Shown: positions 1 through 8,080, counted from the stretch's first letter. The stretch: DNA of 41,652 nt from Acidobacteriaceae bacterium (GCA_025356095.1 JANXUR010000096.1:1-41652), one strand, 5' to 3'. Program-made: numbers and translations. Notes: a model not told the origin generated them from the letters alone.

Positions 1-458
1 CTTACTGACTGCTCAGCACGCTCTTCCGCCTCTCTAAGCAACTTTGCATTGCGGTCATTCTCGGACGTCAACTTCTTGATATGCTCCGCGGCGTCAGCCT
101 TCACGCGCCGCTCGACCATATCTTTTTGCCTCGCTAGCTCGCGATCCGCCTTCGCTTGGGCTTCTTGGTTTCGCGTTTCTGCCTCCTTGAGTTTCTTCGC
201 TACGCCGTCGCGCTCCGCAGCCAATTTCCTCATATCTTCTGCCGCCTTCGCATTCGCGCGCGTCTCTGCGGCTGCCTTTACTTTTTGCATCTGCTGCTCA
301 AACTGCGCCTCCGAATTGGCACGAGAAGCTGCAACGGCGGTCGCTACCGCATCCGCATTGCTCCGCTTTTCTGACGCAAGCCTAGATTCGATCTCCCTAA
401 ACTTGGTCGTTGAAAGTTCACTTCCACACAACGGGCATTGGTCAATTCGGTTTTCCAT
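1..458 (-). CDS. Zinc-ribbon plus coiled-coil protein, N-terminal part (DUF2130-like), cut by window edge
   Basis: About 152 residues are visible with no stop before the window edge, so the gene is partial at its 3' end. The protein starts MENRIDQCPLCGSEL, a CxxC half zinc ribbon. A long Ala/Glu/Lys/Arg-rich coiled coil with continuous heptad-like composition follows, from about residue 22 to the edge. The start is supported by GGGAG six bases upstream of ATG. This N-terminal plan (short Cys-pair ribbon, then a long helical rod) resembles DUF2130 proteins, whose C-terminal domain would lie outside the window. That assignment is by memory of the family layout, so function is unknown. It lies downstream of the LigD-type gene on the same strand, with its own promoter-like sequence at 558-586. 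Confidence 0.6.
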   Translation of the reverse strand, partial: MENRIDQCPLCGSELSTTKFREIESRLASEKRSNADAVATAVAASRANSEAQFEQQMQKVKAAAETRANAKAAEDMRKLAAERDGVAKKLKEAETRNQEAQAKADRELARQKDMVERRVKADAAEHIKKLTSENDRNAKLLREAEERAEQSV

Positions 459-536
459 GCAAAACTCCCGGGAGCGCGGTCCACTCAAAAGCAACTTGCG
501 ACGGCAGGCCTCGCTCAGTCGACACAATCCCCACTT

Positions 537-586
537 AAAAGGAGTGTCCTATGTCCTTTTTACTCCTTTTATGTCCTTATTGTCAA
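537..586 (-). promoter_or_regulatory. Promoter-like region with inverted repeat
   Basis: On the minus strand TTGACA (586-581) overlaps the stop codon of the LigD-type gene. A 17-base spacer leads to GTAAAA (563-558), a weak -10. The region also carries the inverted repeat AAAAGGAGT (537-545) / ACTCCTTTT (562-570) and two copies of ATGTCCTT on the plus strand (551-558, 571-578). It could be an operator for the coiled-coil gene at 458, or a weak hairpin. Confidence 0.35.
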
Positions 587-1593
587 CCCCGCGCAAATTT
601 GCCCCGAAAATTTCGATTTTTTCCGCCCACCCCCAGTAGCCCCTGCTTCACGCTCAAAACTTCTCCAAACAAATCCCCATGCTTTTCTGTGCGCTTCGCT
701 ACCTCGCCTGCCTCGAACCGCAGCACGCTTGCGTCCTTCTTCTTTTTCGCCTTCTCCACCTCGGCCCACGTCACCGGAGCGGACACCGTCGGCGCTTCCC
801 GTGCCCGCAGCGAATACACGCTTACCGTCGTCTTATGCTCGTCGTTCTGGCTCCAATCCACCAGCACGCGGCCCTCGCGGATGGACTTCTTCATGTCGCT
901 CACCACCAACTCGGGAAACTCCTGTTCCAGCAGCCGCGCCAGCGCTTGCGCAAAAAGCTTGGTCTGGGAATAAGTCACCGCATCCTTCGCCGAATCGTTC
1001 GCCGAACCATTCAGCGGCACATACACCTGCATACCCTTCGACCCCGAGCTTTTGGCACAGCTCACCAGCCCATAGTGGTCGAATATCTTGCGCAGCTTCA
1101 GTGCTACTTCCGCACACTCCAAAATCCCCGCTGGCGGTCCGGGGTCCAGGTCAAACACCATTGCCGTCGGGCGCGAAATATCCTCTGCCCGCGCCAGTTG
1201 CGGATGCAGTTCCAGCGAGGCCAAGTTTGCCACCCAAACCAGCGTGGGCAAATCGTCAATCAGCAAAAATTGAATGTCACGCTGATTGTGGCGGCTGTAT
1301 ACCGGTGTGGTCTTCACCCACTCCGGGCGATGCGCCGGAGCATTCTTCTCGTAAAAATATTCCCCGCCCACGCCATCGGGATACCGCTTCATCGTCACCG
1401 GTCTGCCTTGCAGATGGGGCAGCAAAAACGGCGCAATCCGAATGTAGTAGTCAATCACCTGCCCCTTGGTGAAGCCCGAGGCGGGATACAGGACTTTATC
1501 CAGGTTGCTGAGCCGCAAGGGACGCCCTTGGATTTCAACCGTGGAGTGGGTGACACGAAAAGGATACGGTAGGCCGCCTAGGCGAGCGCTCAT
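583..1593 (-). CDS. ligD: LigD-type primase-polymerase (stand-alone PolDom)
   Basis: This 336-residue protein matches the archaeo-eukaryotic primase-like polymerase module of bacterial LigD, used in Ku-dependent non-homologous end joining to fill in ends. Visible motifs are the catalytic pair in VFDLDPG (D148, D150), the SGSKG loop (183-187) and the third acidic residue in VLVDWSQN (D246). The opening VEIQGRPLRLSNLDKVLYP is typical of the family. About 40 residues follow the core and there is no ligase or phosphoesterase domain, so this is the split, stand-alone form. In many family members the SGxKG loop continues with a His, whereas here the sequence is GMQVYVP, with Gln. Ku and an ATP-dependent ligase are not in the window. 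A GTG 13 codons downstream is an alternative start. Confidence 0.9.
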   Translation of the reverse strand: MSARLGGLPYPFRVTHSTVEIQGRPLRLSNLDKVLYPASGFTKGQVIDYYIRIAPFLLPHLQGRPVTMKRYPDGVGGEYFYEKNAPAHRPEWVKTTPVYSRHNQRDIQFLLIDDLPTLVWVANLASLELHPQLARAEDISRPTAMVFDLDPGPPAGILECAEVALKLRKIFDHYGLVSCAKSSGSKGMQVYVPLNGSANDSAKDAVTYSQTKLFAQALARLLEQEFPELVVSDMKKSIREGRVLVDWSQNDEHKTTVSVYSLRAREAPTVSAPVTWAEVEKAKKKKDASVLRFEAGEVAKRTEKHGDLFGEVLSVKQGLLGVGGKNRNFRGKFARG

Positions 1594-1677
1594 TTTTGCT
1601 CACGTCGAGACAACGCCGCGCAGTAGAATACCCTCATCGAGGAATATGTGCCCTCGCAAAACTGCACGGAGGTTGCA

Positions 1678-2796
1678 ATGCCATTGACTCGCGCTGCAAA
1701 AATGTCATTCGTCTTGTTCCTGCTCACACTAGCCTGCTCTACGGCGGCACTCGCGCAGCAATATCAGATCGTCCGCGCCGAATATGGTGCTGGCTCGCAA
1801 TGGGTGGATGTGACCCAGCAACTGCGGCAGGTCGCAGCCAACAACCAAACTTTCCGCATGGGCAACAGCACCTTCGGAGTTGATCCAGCACCGGGCGTCG
1901 TGAAAACCCTGCGCATTATCGCCCGTGGCAATAGCGGCGAACGCACCTTCGAGTACCGTGAGGGGAGTACGGTAGATGGGGCGCAGTTCACTGGCTGGAA
2001 CGGCGGCAACTGGGGCAATGGCGGCAACAACAACGGCAATTGGAACAACGGCAACAATGGCAACAACGGCAACAACGGCAACTGGAACGGCAACAACGGA
2101 AATGATCGAGGCCAGTACCAGATTCTGCAAGCTCGCTACGGCACCGAACGCAATAACGTTGACGTGACCCAGCGTCTGCGGGAACTGGCTCAGCGGGACG
2201 CCTCGTTTCGCATGGGTAACAGCACCTTTGGCGTGGATCCCGATCCGGGCCAAGTGAAGACTCTTCGCATTTATGCCAGCGCCGGCAACGGACAAAATCG
2301 CATGTTCGAGTTCCGCGAAGGCAGCACCGTGGACGGTGCGCAATTTTCCAGCTGGAATGGCGGTAACTGGGGCGACAATAGCCGGAACGGCGGATGGAAC
2401 GGCGGCCCGGGGTGGAACAATGGCGGCGACTGGAATAATGGCAACGGCAACGATTCCGGCAATCTTCAAATCGTACACGCCCGCTATGGCTCCGAGCGCC
2501 ACAATGTGGATGTAACCCGGCGTCTTCGCCAGATCGCGGCTAGGGACACCACCTTCCGCATGGGCAACAGCACCTTTGGCATTGACCCCGATGAAGGGGT
2601 GGTAAAGTTCCTGCGCATTTATGTGCGCGATAACTCCGGCCGCAATCGCATTCTGGAATACCGGGAAGGCTCAACCGTAGATGGAGCACGGTTCTCCGGC
2701 TGGAATAATGACAACTGGGGCCGCAACCGCTGGCGTGGGGACTGGAATAGCGACCGCCGCGGCGGCGACCGCTGGGACGTACAGCCCCAGCAGTGA
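1678..2796 (+). CDS. Secreted protein with three DUF3395-like repeats and Gly/Asn-rich linkers
   Basis: The 372-residue product begins with a signal peptide (MPLTRAAKMSFVLFLLTLACSTAALAQ region, cleavage near A-Q). The ATG at 1678 is chosen because GGAGG lies five bases upstream, rather than the in-frame ATG ten codons earlier. The mature part holds three copies of a module of about 75 residues. Each has YG near its start, then VDVT, RMGNSTFG(V/I)DP, a Lys-(T/F)LRI strand, and EGSTVDGA near its end. Copies are joined by linkers rich in NGN, NGG and GW. The order YG / DVT / FG-DP / G-K-LRI resembles DUF3395, the C-terminal domain of DnaJC11-type proteins; this is remembered similarity and was not searched. 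It lies 84 bases from the divergent LigD-type gene and is a paralogue of the next gene. Role unknown, possibly envelope or matrix. Confidence 0.85.
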   Translation: MPLTRAAKMSFVLFLLTLACSTAALAQQYQIVRAEYGAGSQWVDVTQQLRQVAANNQTFRMGNSTFGVDPAPGVVKTLRIIARGNSGERTFEYREGSTVDGAQFTGWNGGNWGNGGNNNGNWNNGNNGNNGNNGNWNGNNGNDRGQYQILQARYGTERNNVDVTQRLRELAQRDASFRMGNSTFGVDPDPGQVKTLRIYASAGNGQNRMFEFREGSTVDGAQFSSWNGGNWGDNSRNGGWNGGPGWNNGGDWNNGNGNDSGNLQIVHARYGSERHNVDVTRRLRQIAARDTTFRMGNSTFGIDPDEGVVKFLRIYVRDNSGRNRILEYREGSTVDGARFSGWNNDNWGRNRWRGDWNSDRRGGDRWDVQPQQ

Positions 2797-2805
2797 TTTC
2801 CCGTA

Positions 2806-2833
2806 TGCCCCCGGTGGAGTTCCGCCGGGGGCA
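2806..2833 (+). terminator. Strong hairpin after the three-repeat gene
   Basis: TGCCCCCGGTGGA pairs with TCCGCCGGGGGCA across a very short loop, with one G-T wobble. It begins nine bases after the stop codon. There is no T tract, so it may stabilise the transcript end or assist termination rather than act as a classical intrinsic terminator. Confidence 0.5.
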
Positions 2834-2953
2834 CCATAGGGAATACCCACATCTGCCGAAACTGGTAGCAGAGCTTCTCTCCCCATTTACAAGCATTTCG
2901 ACTTCGCGGGGTGCAGCGTTTGCCCCGCCTACATCCTCCTGGAGGTTTGCTCA

Positions 2954-3685
2954 ATGCGCTGCGTCCGACTCGTAAGGTTTTCCCTTGCCATTGTTCTGCT
3001 CGCGATCTGCTCCGCGATGGTCGCAACCGCTCAGCAATACAACATCACGCGCGCAGAATACGGCTATGGCCGCCAGCGGGTGGATGTCACCCAGCGCCTT
3101 CAGGATCTGGCCCGGCAAAACGCCCGCTTCCGCATGGGCAACAGCACCTTCGGCATTGACCCCTCACCCGGCAATGTGAAGACTCTGTGGATCTACTCCC
3201 GCAACAATCGGGGCAATCGCACCTTCACATACCGCGAAGGCAGTTGGGTAGATGGTTCGCAGTTTGCGGGCTGGGGCAGCGGCAACTGGGGTGGCGGCGG
3301 TTCTGGCCCCGGATACCCCGGTGGCGGCAATGGTGGCGGCAACAACGACGCCTGGCAGATTCAACATGCTCGCTACGGCAGCCCGCGCAATAATGTGGAC
3401 GTCACCCAGCGCCTACGCGAACTCGCCGCTCGCGATGCCCGCTTCCGCATGGGCAACAGCACCTTCGGCATTGACCCCGACAAAGGCGTCGTCAAATATC
3501 TGCGCATCTATGCTCGCGGCCGTAACGGCCGTAACCGCATTTTTGAGTACCGCGAAGGCAGTTGGGTGGATGGCAGCATCTTCTCGGCGTGGGGAGGCGG
3601 CGGCTGGGGCGGCGGCAACTGGAATGGTGGCTGGAATGGCAACGGCAACGGTCGCAGCGGAGCCTGGGAAGTGGAGCGGCGGTAA
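2954..3685 (+). CDS. Secreted protein with two DUF3395-like repeats and Gly-rich linkers
   Basis: The 243-residue product is a shorter paralogue of the preceding gene. It has a signal peptide (residues 1 to about 27, ending ATAQ), then two modules with the same landmarks: YG, VDVTQRL, RMGNSTFGIDP, and EGSWVDGS in place of EGSTVDGA. Glycine-rich segments follow each module, and the C-terminus is basic. GGAGG lies eight bases before the ATG. DNA encoding the RMGNSTFG motif is nearly identical across all five modules in both genes, so the repeats are either recently amplified or homogenised. No catalytic residues can be named. A perfect hairpin follows the gene. Function unknown; it is probably exported to the periplasm or outside. 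Confidence 0.85.
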   Translation: MRCVRLVRFSLAIVLLAICSAMVATAQQYNITRAEYGYGRQRVDVTQRLQDLARQNARFRMGNSTFGIDPSPGNVKTLWIYSRNNRGNRTFTYREGSWVDGSQFAGWGSGNWGGGGSGPGYPGGGNGGGNNDAWQIQHARYGSPRNNVDVTQRLRELAARDARFRMGNSTFGIDPDKGVVKYLRIYARGRNGRNRIFEYREGSWVDGSIFSAWGGGGWGGGNWNGGWNGNGNGRSGAWEVERR

Positions 3686-3718
3686 AAAAGAATCGTAGCA
3701 ATACGACGCGCTTGCCTT

Positions 3719-3756
3719 GGAAGCCAAGCCGCCCGCGCTCTGGCGGCTTGGCTTCC
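3719..3756 (+). terminator. Perfect 15-bp stem hairpin
   Basis: GGAAGCCAAGCCGCC (3719-3733) is exactly complementary to GGCGGCTTGGCTTCC (3742-3756), with an eight-base loop. It lies 33 bases after the repeat-protein stop and before the M16 protease operon. No T tract follows. Confidence 0.6.
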
Positions 3757-3872
3757 CGACAAATGCCTGAGGCTCACAATTCCCGGCTCAAAGCTCCGGC
3801 CGCTTCCTTCCATCCCCCTCCCGCGTCTAAACTGGAACAGTCGCACAGTTCTCTTCGACTTCTGGAGGCACC

Positions 3873-5429
3873 ATGTCTCATCTCCGCGCCGGGCTTCGGC
3901 TCCGCGCCATTCTCAGCTTCATTGCCGTATTCGCGGCGCTGGCATCCGCCCCACTCTCAGCACAAGATCTCGCCTCCCTGGAAACGCGCACCACAGTCAA
4001 AAAGCTCGACAACGGCCTCACCATCCTAATCAGCGAGCGCCATGAAGCGCCTGTGTTCTCCTTCTACACCCACGTGGACGCGGGCTCCGTGCAGGACCCC
4101 TTGGGCCAGACGGGCATGGCGCATATGTTTGAGCACATGGCGTTCAAGGGCACCGACAAGGTCGGCACCACCGACTATCCCGCCGAAAAGGCCGCGCTGG
4201 CCAAGGTAGAAGTTGCCTACGCTGCCCTGCAAGCCGAGCGCCGCAAGCGCGTAGGCCGCGAGGATGCGAAGGTTAAGTCACTGGAAAAGGATTGGAAGGA
4301 TGCCATTGCCGCCGCCGACAAGTTTGTGAAGCGCGGCGAGTTCGATGAAATCATCAACCGCAACGGCGGAACTGGCGTAAATGCCTCCACCAATCTCGAC
4401 GAAACCGTGTACTTCTATTCTCTCCCCTCCAACCGTTTCGAGTTGTGGGCGTATCTGGAATCCGAACGCTTTTTGCATCCGGTGCTGCGCGAATTCTACA
4501 AAGAGCGCGATGTGGTGCAGGAAGAGCGCCGTCTCCGCACGGACAGCAGCCCCATTGGCCGCATGATCGAGCAGATGCTGGAGGCCTCTTTCGTGGCCCA
4601 CGGCTACCATCGCCCCACCGTGGGCTGGGTGAGCGACTTGAAGTCCTTTTCTGCAACCGACGCGGAACAATTCTTCCAAACCTACTATGTGCCCTCGAAC
4701 ATGACCATCGCGCTGGTGGGCGACATTTATCCCGCCGAAGCCATGCCGATTCTGGAAAAATATTTCTCCCGCCTGCCTGCCCGGCCCAAGCCGCTCGACA
4801 TTACTACCGACGAGCCCAAGCAGATTACCGAACGCACCGTTGTGATGACCGACCGCTCCCAGCCCTTCTATGCCGAGGGCTACCACGTGCCCGACTTTCG
4901 CGACAAAGACGATGCAGTCTATGACGCCATCACCGACCTGCTGTCGAACGGCCGTACCTCTCGGTTGTATCGAACGCTGGTCCGCGACAAGCAGATTTCC
5001 GTCGGCACCGCAGGATTCTCCGGCTTTCCCGGCGACAAATACCCGCACCTCTTCTTGCTGTATGCCTTTACCGCGCCCGGCCACACGACTACAGAAGTCC
5101 GCGATGCCATTCGTGCAGAAATTGAGCGGCTTAAGACCACTGACATCACCGACGAAGAACTCGCCATGGTGAAGGTTCGCTCCAAAGCAGCGCTGGTGCG
5201 TAGCCTCGGCGACAATGAAGGTCTGGCCGGAGCACTGGCTAAATCGCAGGCTCGCTACGGCGACTGGCGCGAGTACTTCGCGCAGGTAGATCGCCTCGAT
5301 AAGGTGACCAAAGCCGATATTCGCCGCGTCGCCAATGCAACGTTCACTGCGGGCAACCGCACCGTGGGCATTATTGAAACGGCGAAACCCGCCGAAAAAG
5401 CCAAGGCCGCCAACGGAGGTGCACAGTGA
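3873..5429 (+). CDS. M16 family zinc metallopeptidase, catalytic subunit
   Basis: This 518-residue exported protein has a signal peptide (residues 1 to about 31, ending LSAQ) and the inverted zinc motif HMFEH (H84, E87, H88) of M16 (pitrilysin/processing-peptidase) enzymes. The downstream FYKERDVVQEERR segment should supply the third zinc ligand. The second half, with NGRTSRLYRTLV, is the M16 C-terminal domain fold. A Lys/Glu/Ala-rich helical stretch of about 50 residues (about 104-155) is inserted after the zinc motif. GGAGG lies four bases before ATG. The gene overlaps the next by four bases, and the pair matches bacterial M16 operons in which one subunit carries the metal site and the other helps bind substrate. 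Likely periplasmic; substrate unknown. Confidence 0.92.
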   Translation: MSHLRAGLRLRAILSFIAVFAALASAPLSAQDLASLETRTTVKKLDNGLTILISERHEAPVFSFYTHVDAGSVQDPLGQTGMAHMFEHMAFKGTDKVGTTDYPAEKAALAKVEVAYAALQAERRKRVGREDAKVKSLEKDWKDAIAAADKFVKRGEFDEIINRNGGTGVNASTNLDETVYFYSLPSNRFELWAYLESERFLHPVLREFYKERDVVQEERRLRTDSSPIGRMIEQMLEASFVAHGYHRPTVGWVSDLKSFSATDAEQFFQTYYVPSNMTIALVGDIYPAEAMPILEKYFSRLPARPKPLDITTDEPKQITERTVVMTDRSQPFYAEGYHVPDFRDKDDAVYDAITDLLSNGRTSRLYRTLVRDKQISVGTAGFSGFPGDKYPHLFLLYAFTAPGHTTTEVRDAIRAEIERLKTTDITDEELAMVKVRSKAALVRSLGDNEGLAGALAKSQARYGDWREYFAQVDRLDKVTKADIRRVANATFTAGNRTVGIIETAKPAEKAKAANGGAQ

Positions 5430-6886
5430 ACTTCTCACCCATCAATGCCATCTTGAAACTCTCCGTGCTCGCAACATCGCTCGCACTGGTCAGCTCGCCC
5501 GCGTTTCCCCAGGCTACAGACTGGAAGCAGATTCAGTTTCCTAAACTGCATGAGTTTAAGCCGCAACAGCCCAAGCGCATCGCCCTGCCCAACGGCATGG
5601 TGATCTTTTTGCAAGAAGATCACGAACTGCCACTGATTGAAGGCACGGCCCGCATTCGCGGCGGTTCGCGGGAGGAGCCTGCCGCCAAAACTGGTCTCGT
5701 GGATATTTTTGGTGAAGTCTGGCGCACTGGCGGGACAACGCAGAAATCCGGCGACGACCTCGATGACTACCTAGAAGCCCGCGCGGCCAACGTGGAAACC
5801 GGCGGCAGCATTGACTCCACCAGCATTTCGTTCTCCTGCCTCAAGGGCGATTTCAACGACGTGTTCAACGTTTTCGACCAGTTGCTGCGCTCGCCCGCTT
5901 TCCGCGACGACAAGGTAGACCTTGCCAAAAACCAGGCCATGGGCGGCATCGCGCGCCGTAATGACGACGCTGGCGGCATTACTCGCCGGGAATCCCGCAA
6001 GTTGCTCTACGGCGCGGCCAGCCCTTACGCTCGCGAGGCTGAATACGCCACCCTTGCGGCGGTCACGCAAGCTGACCTCATCGCCTGGCACAAGCAGTAT
6101 GTCCATCCCAACAACATCATTCTCGGCATTTCGGGCGACTTCGATGCCGCCAAGGTGGAAGCCCGCCTGCGTTCGGCTTATGAAGCTTGGGCCAAAGGCC
6201 CCGCAGCCAAGCCAGCTGAGGTCGCCATCAACCCGCCCGTCGCCGGTTACTATCTAATTACCAAGACCGACGTGAACCAGTCCAATATTCGGTTGGTGGA
6301 TCTCGGCATTCGCCGCGACAGCCCCGACTACTACGCTGCAACGGTATTTAATGAAGCTTTCGCAGGCGGCTTTTCCTCGCGCCTGTTCGCGCACATTCGG
6401 TCTGAAAAAGGCTTGGCCTACGGCGTCGGCGGAGGCATCAGCTCCAACTTCGACCACATCGGCAGCACTGGCCTCGGCATGGGCACCAAGAGCGAATCCA
6501 CGGTGCAGGCCATCAACGCGCTCTATGAAGAGATTGACTTGCTCGCCACAAATCCCCTGACCGAAGCCGAGTTGAATCTGGCCAAAGAATCCATTCTCAA
6601 TTCATTCATCTTCCAGTTCGATTCGCCCGACAAGGTGTTGCGCGAAAAGATGGCCTATGAGTTTTACGGCTATCCGCTGGATACGCTGGAACGCTACCGC
6701 GCCGGGGTCGAAGGCATCACCACCGCCGACCTCTCGCGCATCGCGGCCAAGTATCTCCACAAGGAACGCATGGCGGTTCTCGTCGTAGGCAACTCGGCTG
6801 AATTCGATAAGCCACTCACCACCCTCGGCCCAGTCAAGGAAATTGACATCACCATCCCGCCACCGCCAGGAGAAAAAGGCCAATAG
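5426..6886 (+). CDS. M16 family peptidase-like protein, non-catalytic partner subunit
   Basis: The 486-residue product starts at GTG in a GTGA overlap with the previous stop, with GGAGG upstream. A signal peptide ends near FPQ at residues 27-29. The position of the zinc motif reads LVDIFGEVWRTGGT, so HxxEH is absent. The C-terminal half keeps FSSRLFAHIRSEKGLAYGV, the Arg/Tyr signature that substrate-binding M16 subunits contribute. This is the complementary half of the gene upstream, and the two products probably form a periplasmic heterodimer. Codon use and composition match the partner. Assignment to the non-catalytic class rests on the missing zinc ligands, which I read directly. Confidence 0.9.
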   Translation: MNFSPINAILKLSVLATSLALVSSPAFPQATDWKQIQFPKLHEFKPQQPKRIALPNGMVIFLQEDHELPLIEGTARIRGGSREEPAAKTGLVDIFGEVWRTGGTTQKSGDDLDDYLEARAANVETGGSIDSTSISFSCLKGDFNDVFNVFDQLLRSPAFRDDKVDLAKNQAMGGIARRNDDAGGITRRESRKLLYGAASPYAREAEYATLAAVTQADLIAWHKQYVHPNNIILGISGDFDAAKVEARLRSAYEAWAKGPAAKPAEVAINPPVAGYYLITKTDVNQSNIRLVDLGIRRDSPDYYAATVFNEAFAGGFSSRLFAHIRSEKGLAYGVGGGISSNFDHIGSTGLGMGTKSESTVQAINALYEEIDLLATNPLTEAELNLAKESILNSFIFQFDSPDKVLREKMAYEFYGYPLDTLERYRAGVEGITTADLSRIAAKYLHKERMAVLVVGNSAEFDKPLTTLGPVKEIDITIPPPPGEKGQ

Positions 6887-6902
6887 CAGCCCCTGCTTGT
6901 GT

Positions 6903-6924
6903 GGGACAGGCGGCCGCCTGTCCC
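6903..6924. repeat. 22-bp perfect palindrome (REP-like)
   Basis: GGGACAGGCGG is followed directly by its reverse complement CCGCCTGTCCC, giving an uninterrupted 11-bp-arm palindrome 17 bases after the M16 operon. It could fold as a terminator stem or be one copy of a dispersed palindromic repeat. Only one copy is present in this window. Confidence 0.5.
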
Positions 6925-7044
6925 TGCGCCCTGTATTCCTACGGTAAACCCACCCGCCTTGCAGATTAAAGGTGGGAATGCAAGACCCTGGGGCGGCATT
7001 CGCCGCTCCTCGGGCATTCGAGACACGGCCTGCTACGCCCCTAG

Positions 7045-7329
7045 ACCTTCAACGCTGCCGCCCGGGTCGCCGCCTGTTGCGCCACTCCCCGGCAGACCAG
7101 ATTGCACAAATCAAACACCATCGGCATCGCTATCGCCATCGGTCTTTCCGTACGCTGCGAGAACTGCATTTACGCTCACGTCAAAGCCGCGCTGAAAGCC
7201 GGTGCCAGCGGCGAGCAAGTGCTGGAATCCGCCGGCGTCGCCGTCATGATGCAGGGTGGACCTTCCTACACCTATTTGCCGCGCGTGCTCGAGGCCCTAG
7301 CCGCACTCACGGAACCCGTACCTGCGTAG
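7045..7329 (+). pseudogene. AhpD/carboxymuconolactone decarboxylase-like remnant, N-terminus degraded
   Basis: The reading frame is open from 7045 after an in-frame TAG, but the first possible start is TTG at 7102. From there it encodes GIAIAIGLSVRCENCIYAHVK and a tail containing GGPSYTYLPRVLEAL. The CxxC-x3-H arrangement (C-E-N-C then H) is the redox/proton-relay motif of AhpD-like carboxymuconolactone decarboxylase domains. Those proteins normally have 30-50 residues of helix before this point, and none is seen in this frame. The other frames upstream do not give a convincing family N-terminus either, so the gene looks truncated or frameshifted. No ribosome-binding site precedes the TTG. 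It sits just upstream of another broken redox gene, the rhodanese. Confidence 0.55.
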
Positions 7330-7350
7330 CATAGAGGATACTCATTCCAC

Positions 7351-7930
7351 GTGACCTTCCCAACGACCGTCCCTACGACCGTCCCTACGATCTCCGTTGC
7401 CGCCCTCCGCGGCTTGCTGGCCAGCGACCAGCCGCCCACTTTGGTGGATGTCCGCAGTCGCATGGAATTTGCCACCCGGCACGTCCCGGCAGCCAAGTCT
7501 CTGCCACTTGACGAACTCACCCCTGCCAGCCTCCGCTCGGCTGGCTTCGCAGGCAATGGCCCCCTCTACGCGATCTGTCAGAGTGGCACGCGATCGGCGA
7601 AAGCCTGCGCCATCCTCGCGGCAGCGGGCATCATGGATGCCGTGTCAGTCGAGGGCGGCACATCGGCTTGGGTGCAAGCCGGTTTGCCAGTGTCCTCCAC
7701 CCCTCGACACTCCGCATCGTCGGGCTCGTCCATCTCCATCGAGCGTCAGGTCCGCATTGTCGCGGGGGGGGTTAGTGCTCTTTGGCTTGGCATTGGCTTG
7801 GGCTGTCCACCCTGCCTTTCTGGCGATATCGGCTTTCGTGGGGGTGGGTTTGGTGTTCGCGGGCGTCACCGACTTCTGCGGTATGGCACTTTTGCTTGCC
7901 AAATTGCCTTGGAATCATCGGACGACCTGA
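7351..7930 (+). pseudogene. Rhodanese-DUF2892 protein, frameshifted in a G8 run
   Basis: The first frame gives a complete rhodanese domain: LVDVRSRMEF near residue 31 and the active-site loop CQSGTRSA with the sulfur-accepting Cys76, ending with VEGGTSAW. The reading frame then enters eight consecutive G residues (7764-7771) and becomes meaningless, running to 7977. One base fewer in the G run restores the family's C-terminal membrane hairpin: GLVLFGLALAWAVHPAFLAI, then a second helix containing FAGVTDFCGMALLLAKLPWN, ending at 7930. Rhodanese fused to DUF2892 is a familiar sulfur-transfer membrane protein, so the intact product is easy to recognise. The start is GTG at 7351. The break may be a real mutation, slippage-based phase variation, or a sequencing error. 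Confidence 0.8.
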
Positions 7931-8080
7931 GGGTATCCCCACTAAAAATATTCGCTTTGGCTGCAAATTGTTCTTGACTCCTCCCCAGAACAGGCACATA
8001 ATCCGCGTTGCTAGTCGTTGTTGAACGTTGCTAGACCCGGTTCCCCTGTTGGTTCCCAAATCAACTTTGAGGTGATTCCT

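Noticed and set aside
438-1472. Long plus-strand open frames opposite the LigD-type gene
   Set aside because: Their products are Pro/Ser/Arg-rich with no family features. The minus strand encodes a clear LigD polymerase.
1729-2502. Minus-strand open frame opposite the three-repeat gene, Val/Ala-rich
   Set aside because: It is a shadow of the Gly/Asn-rich repeat codons. It has no ribosome site or recognisable motif.
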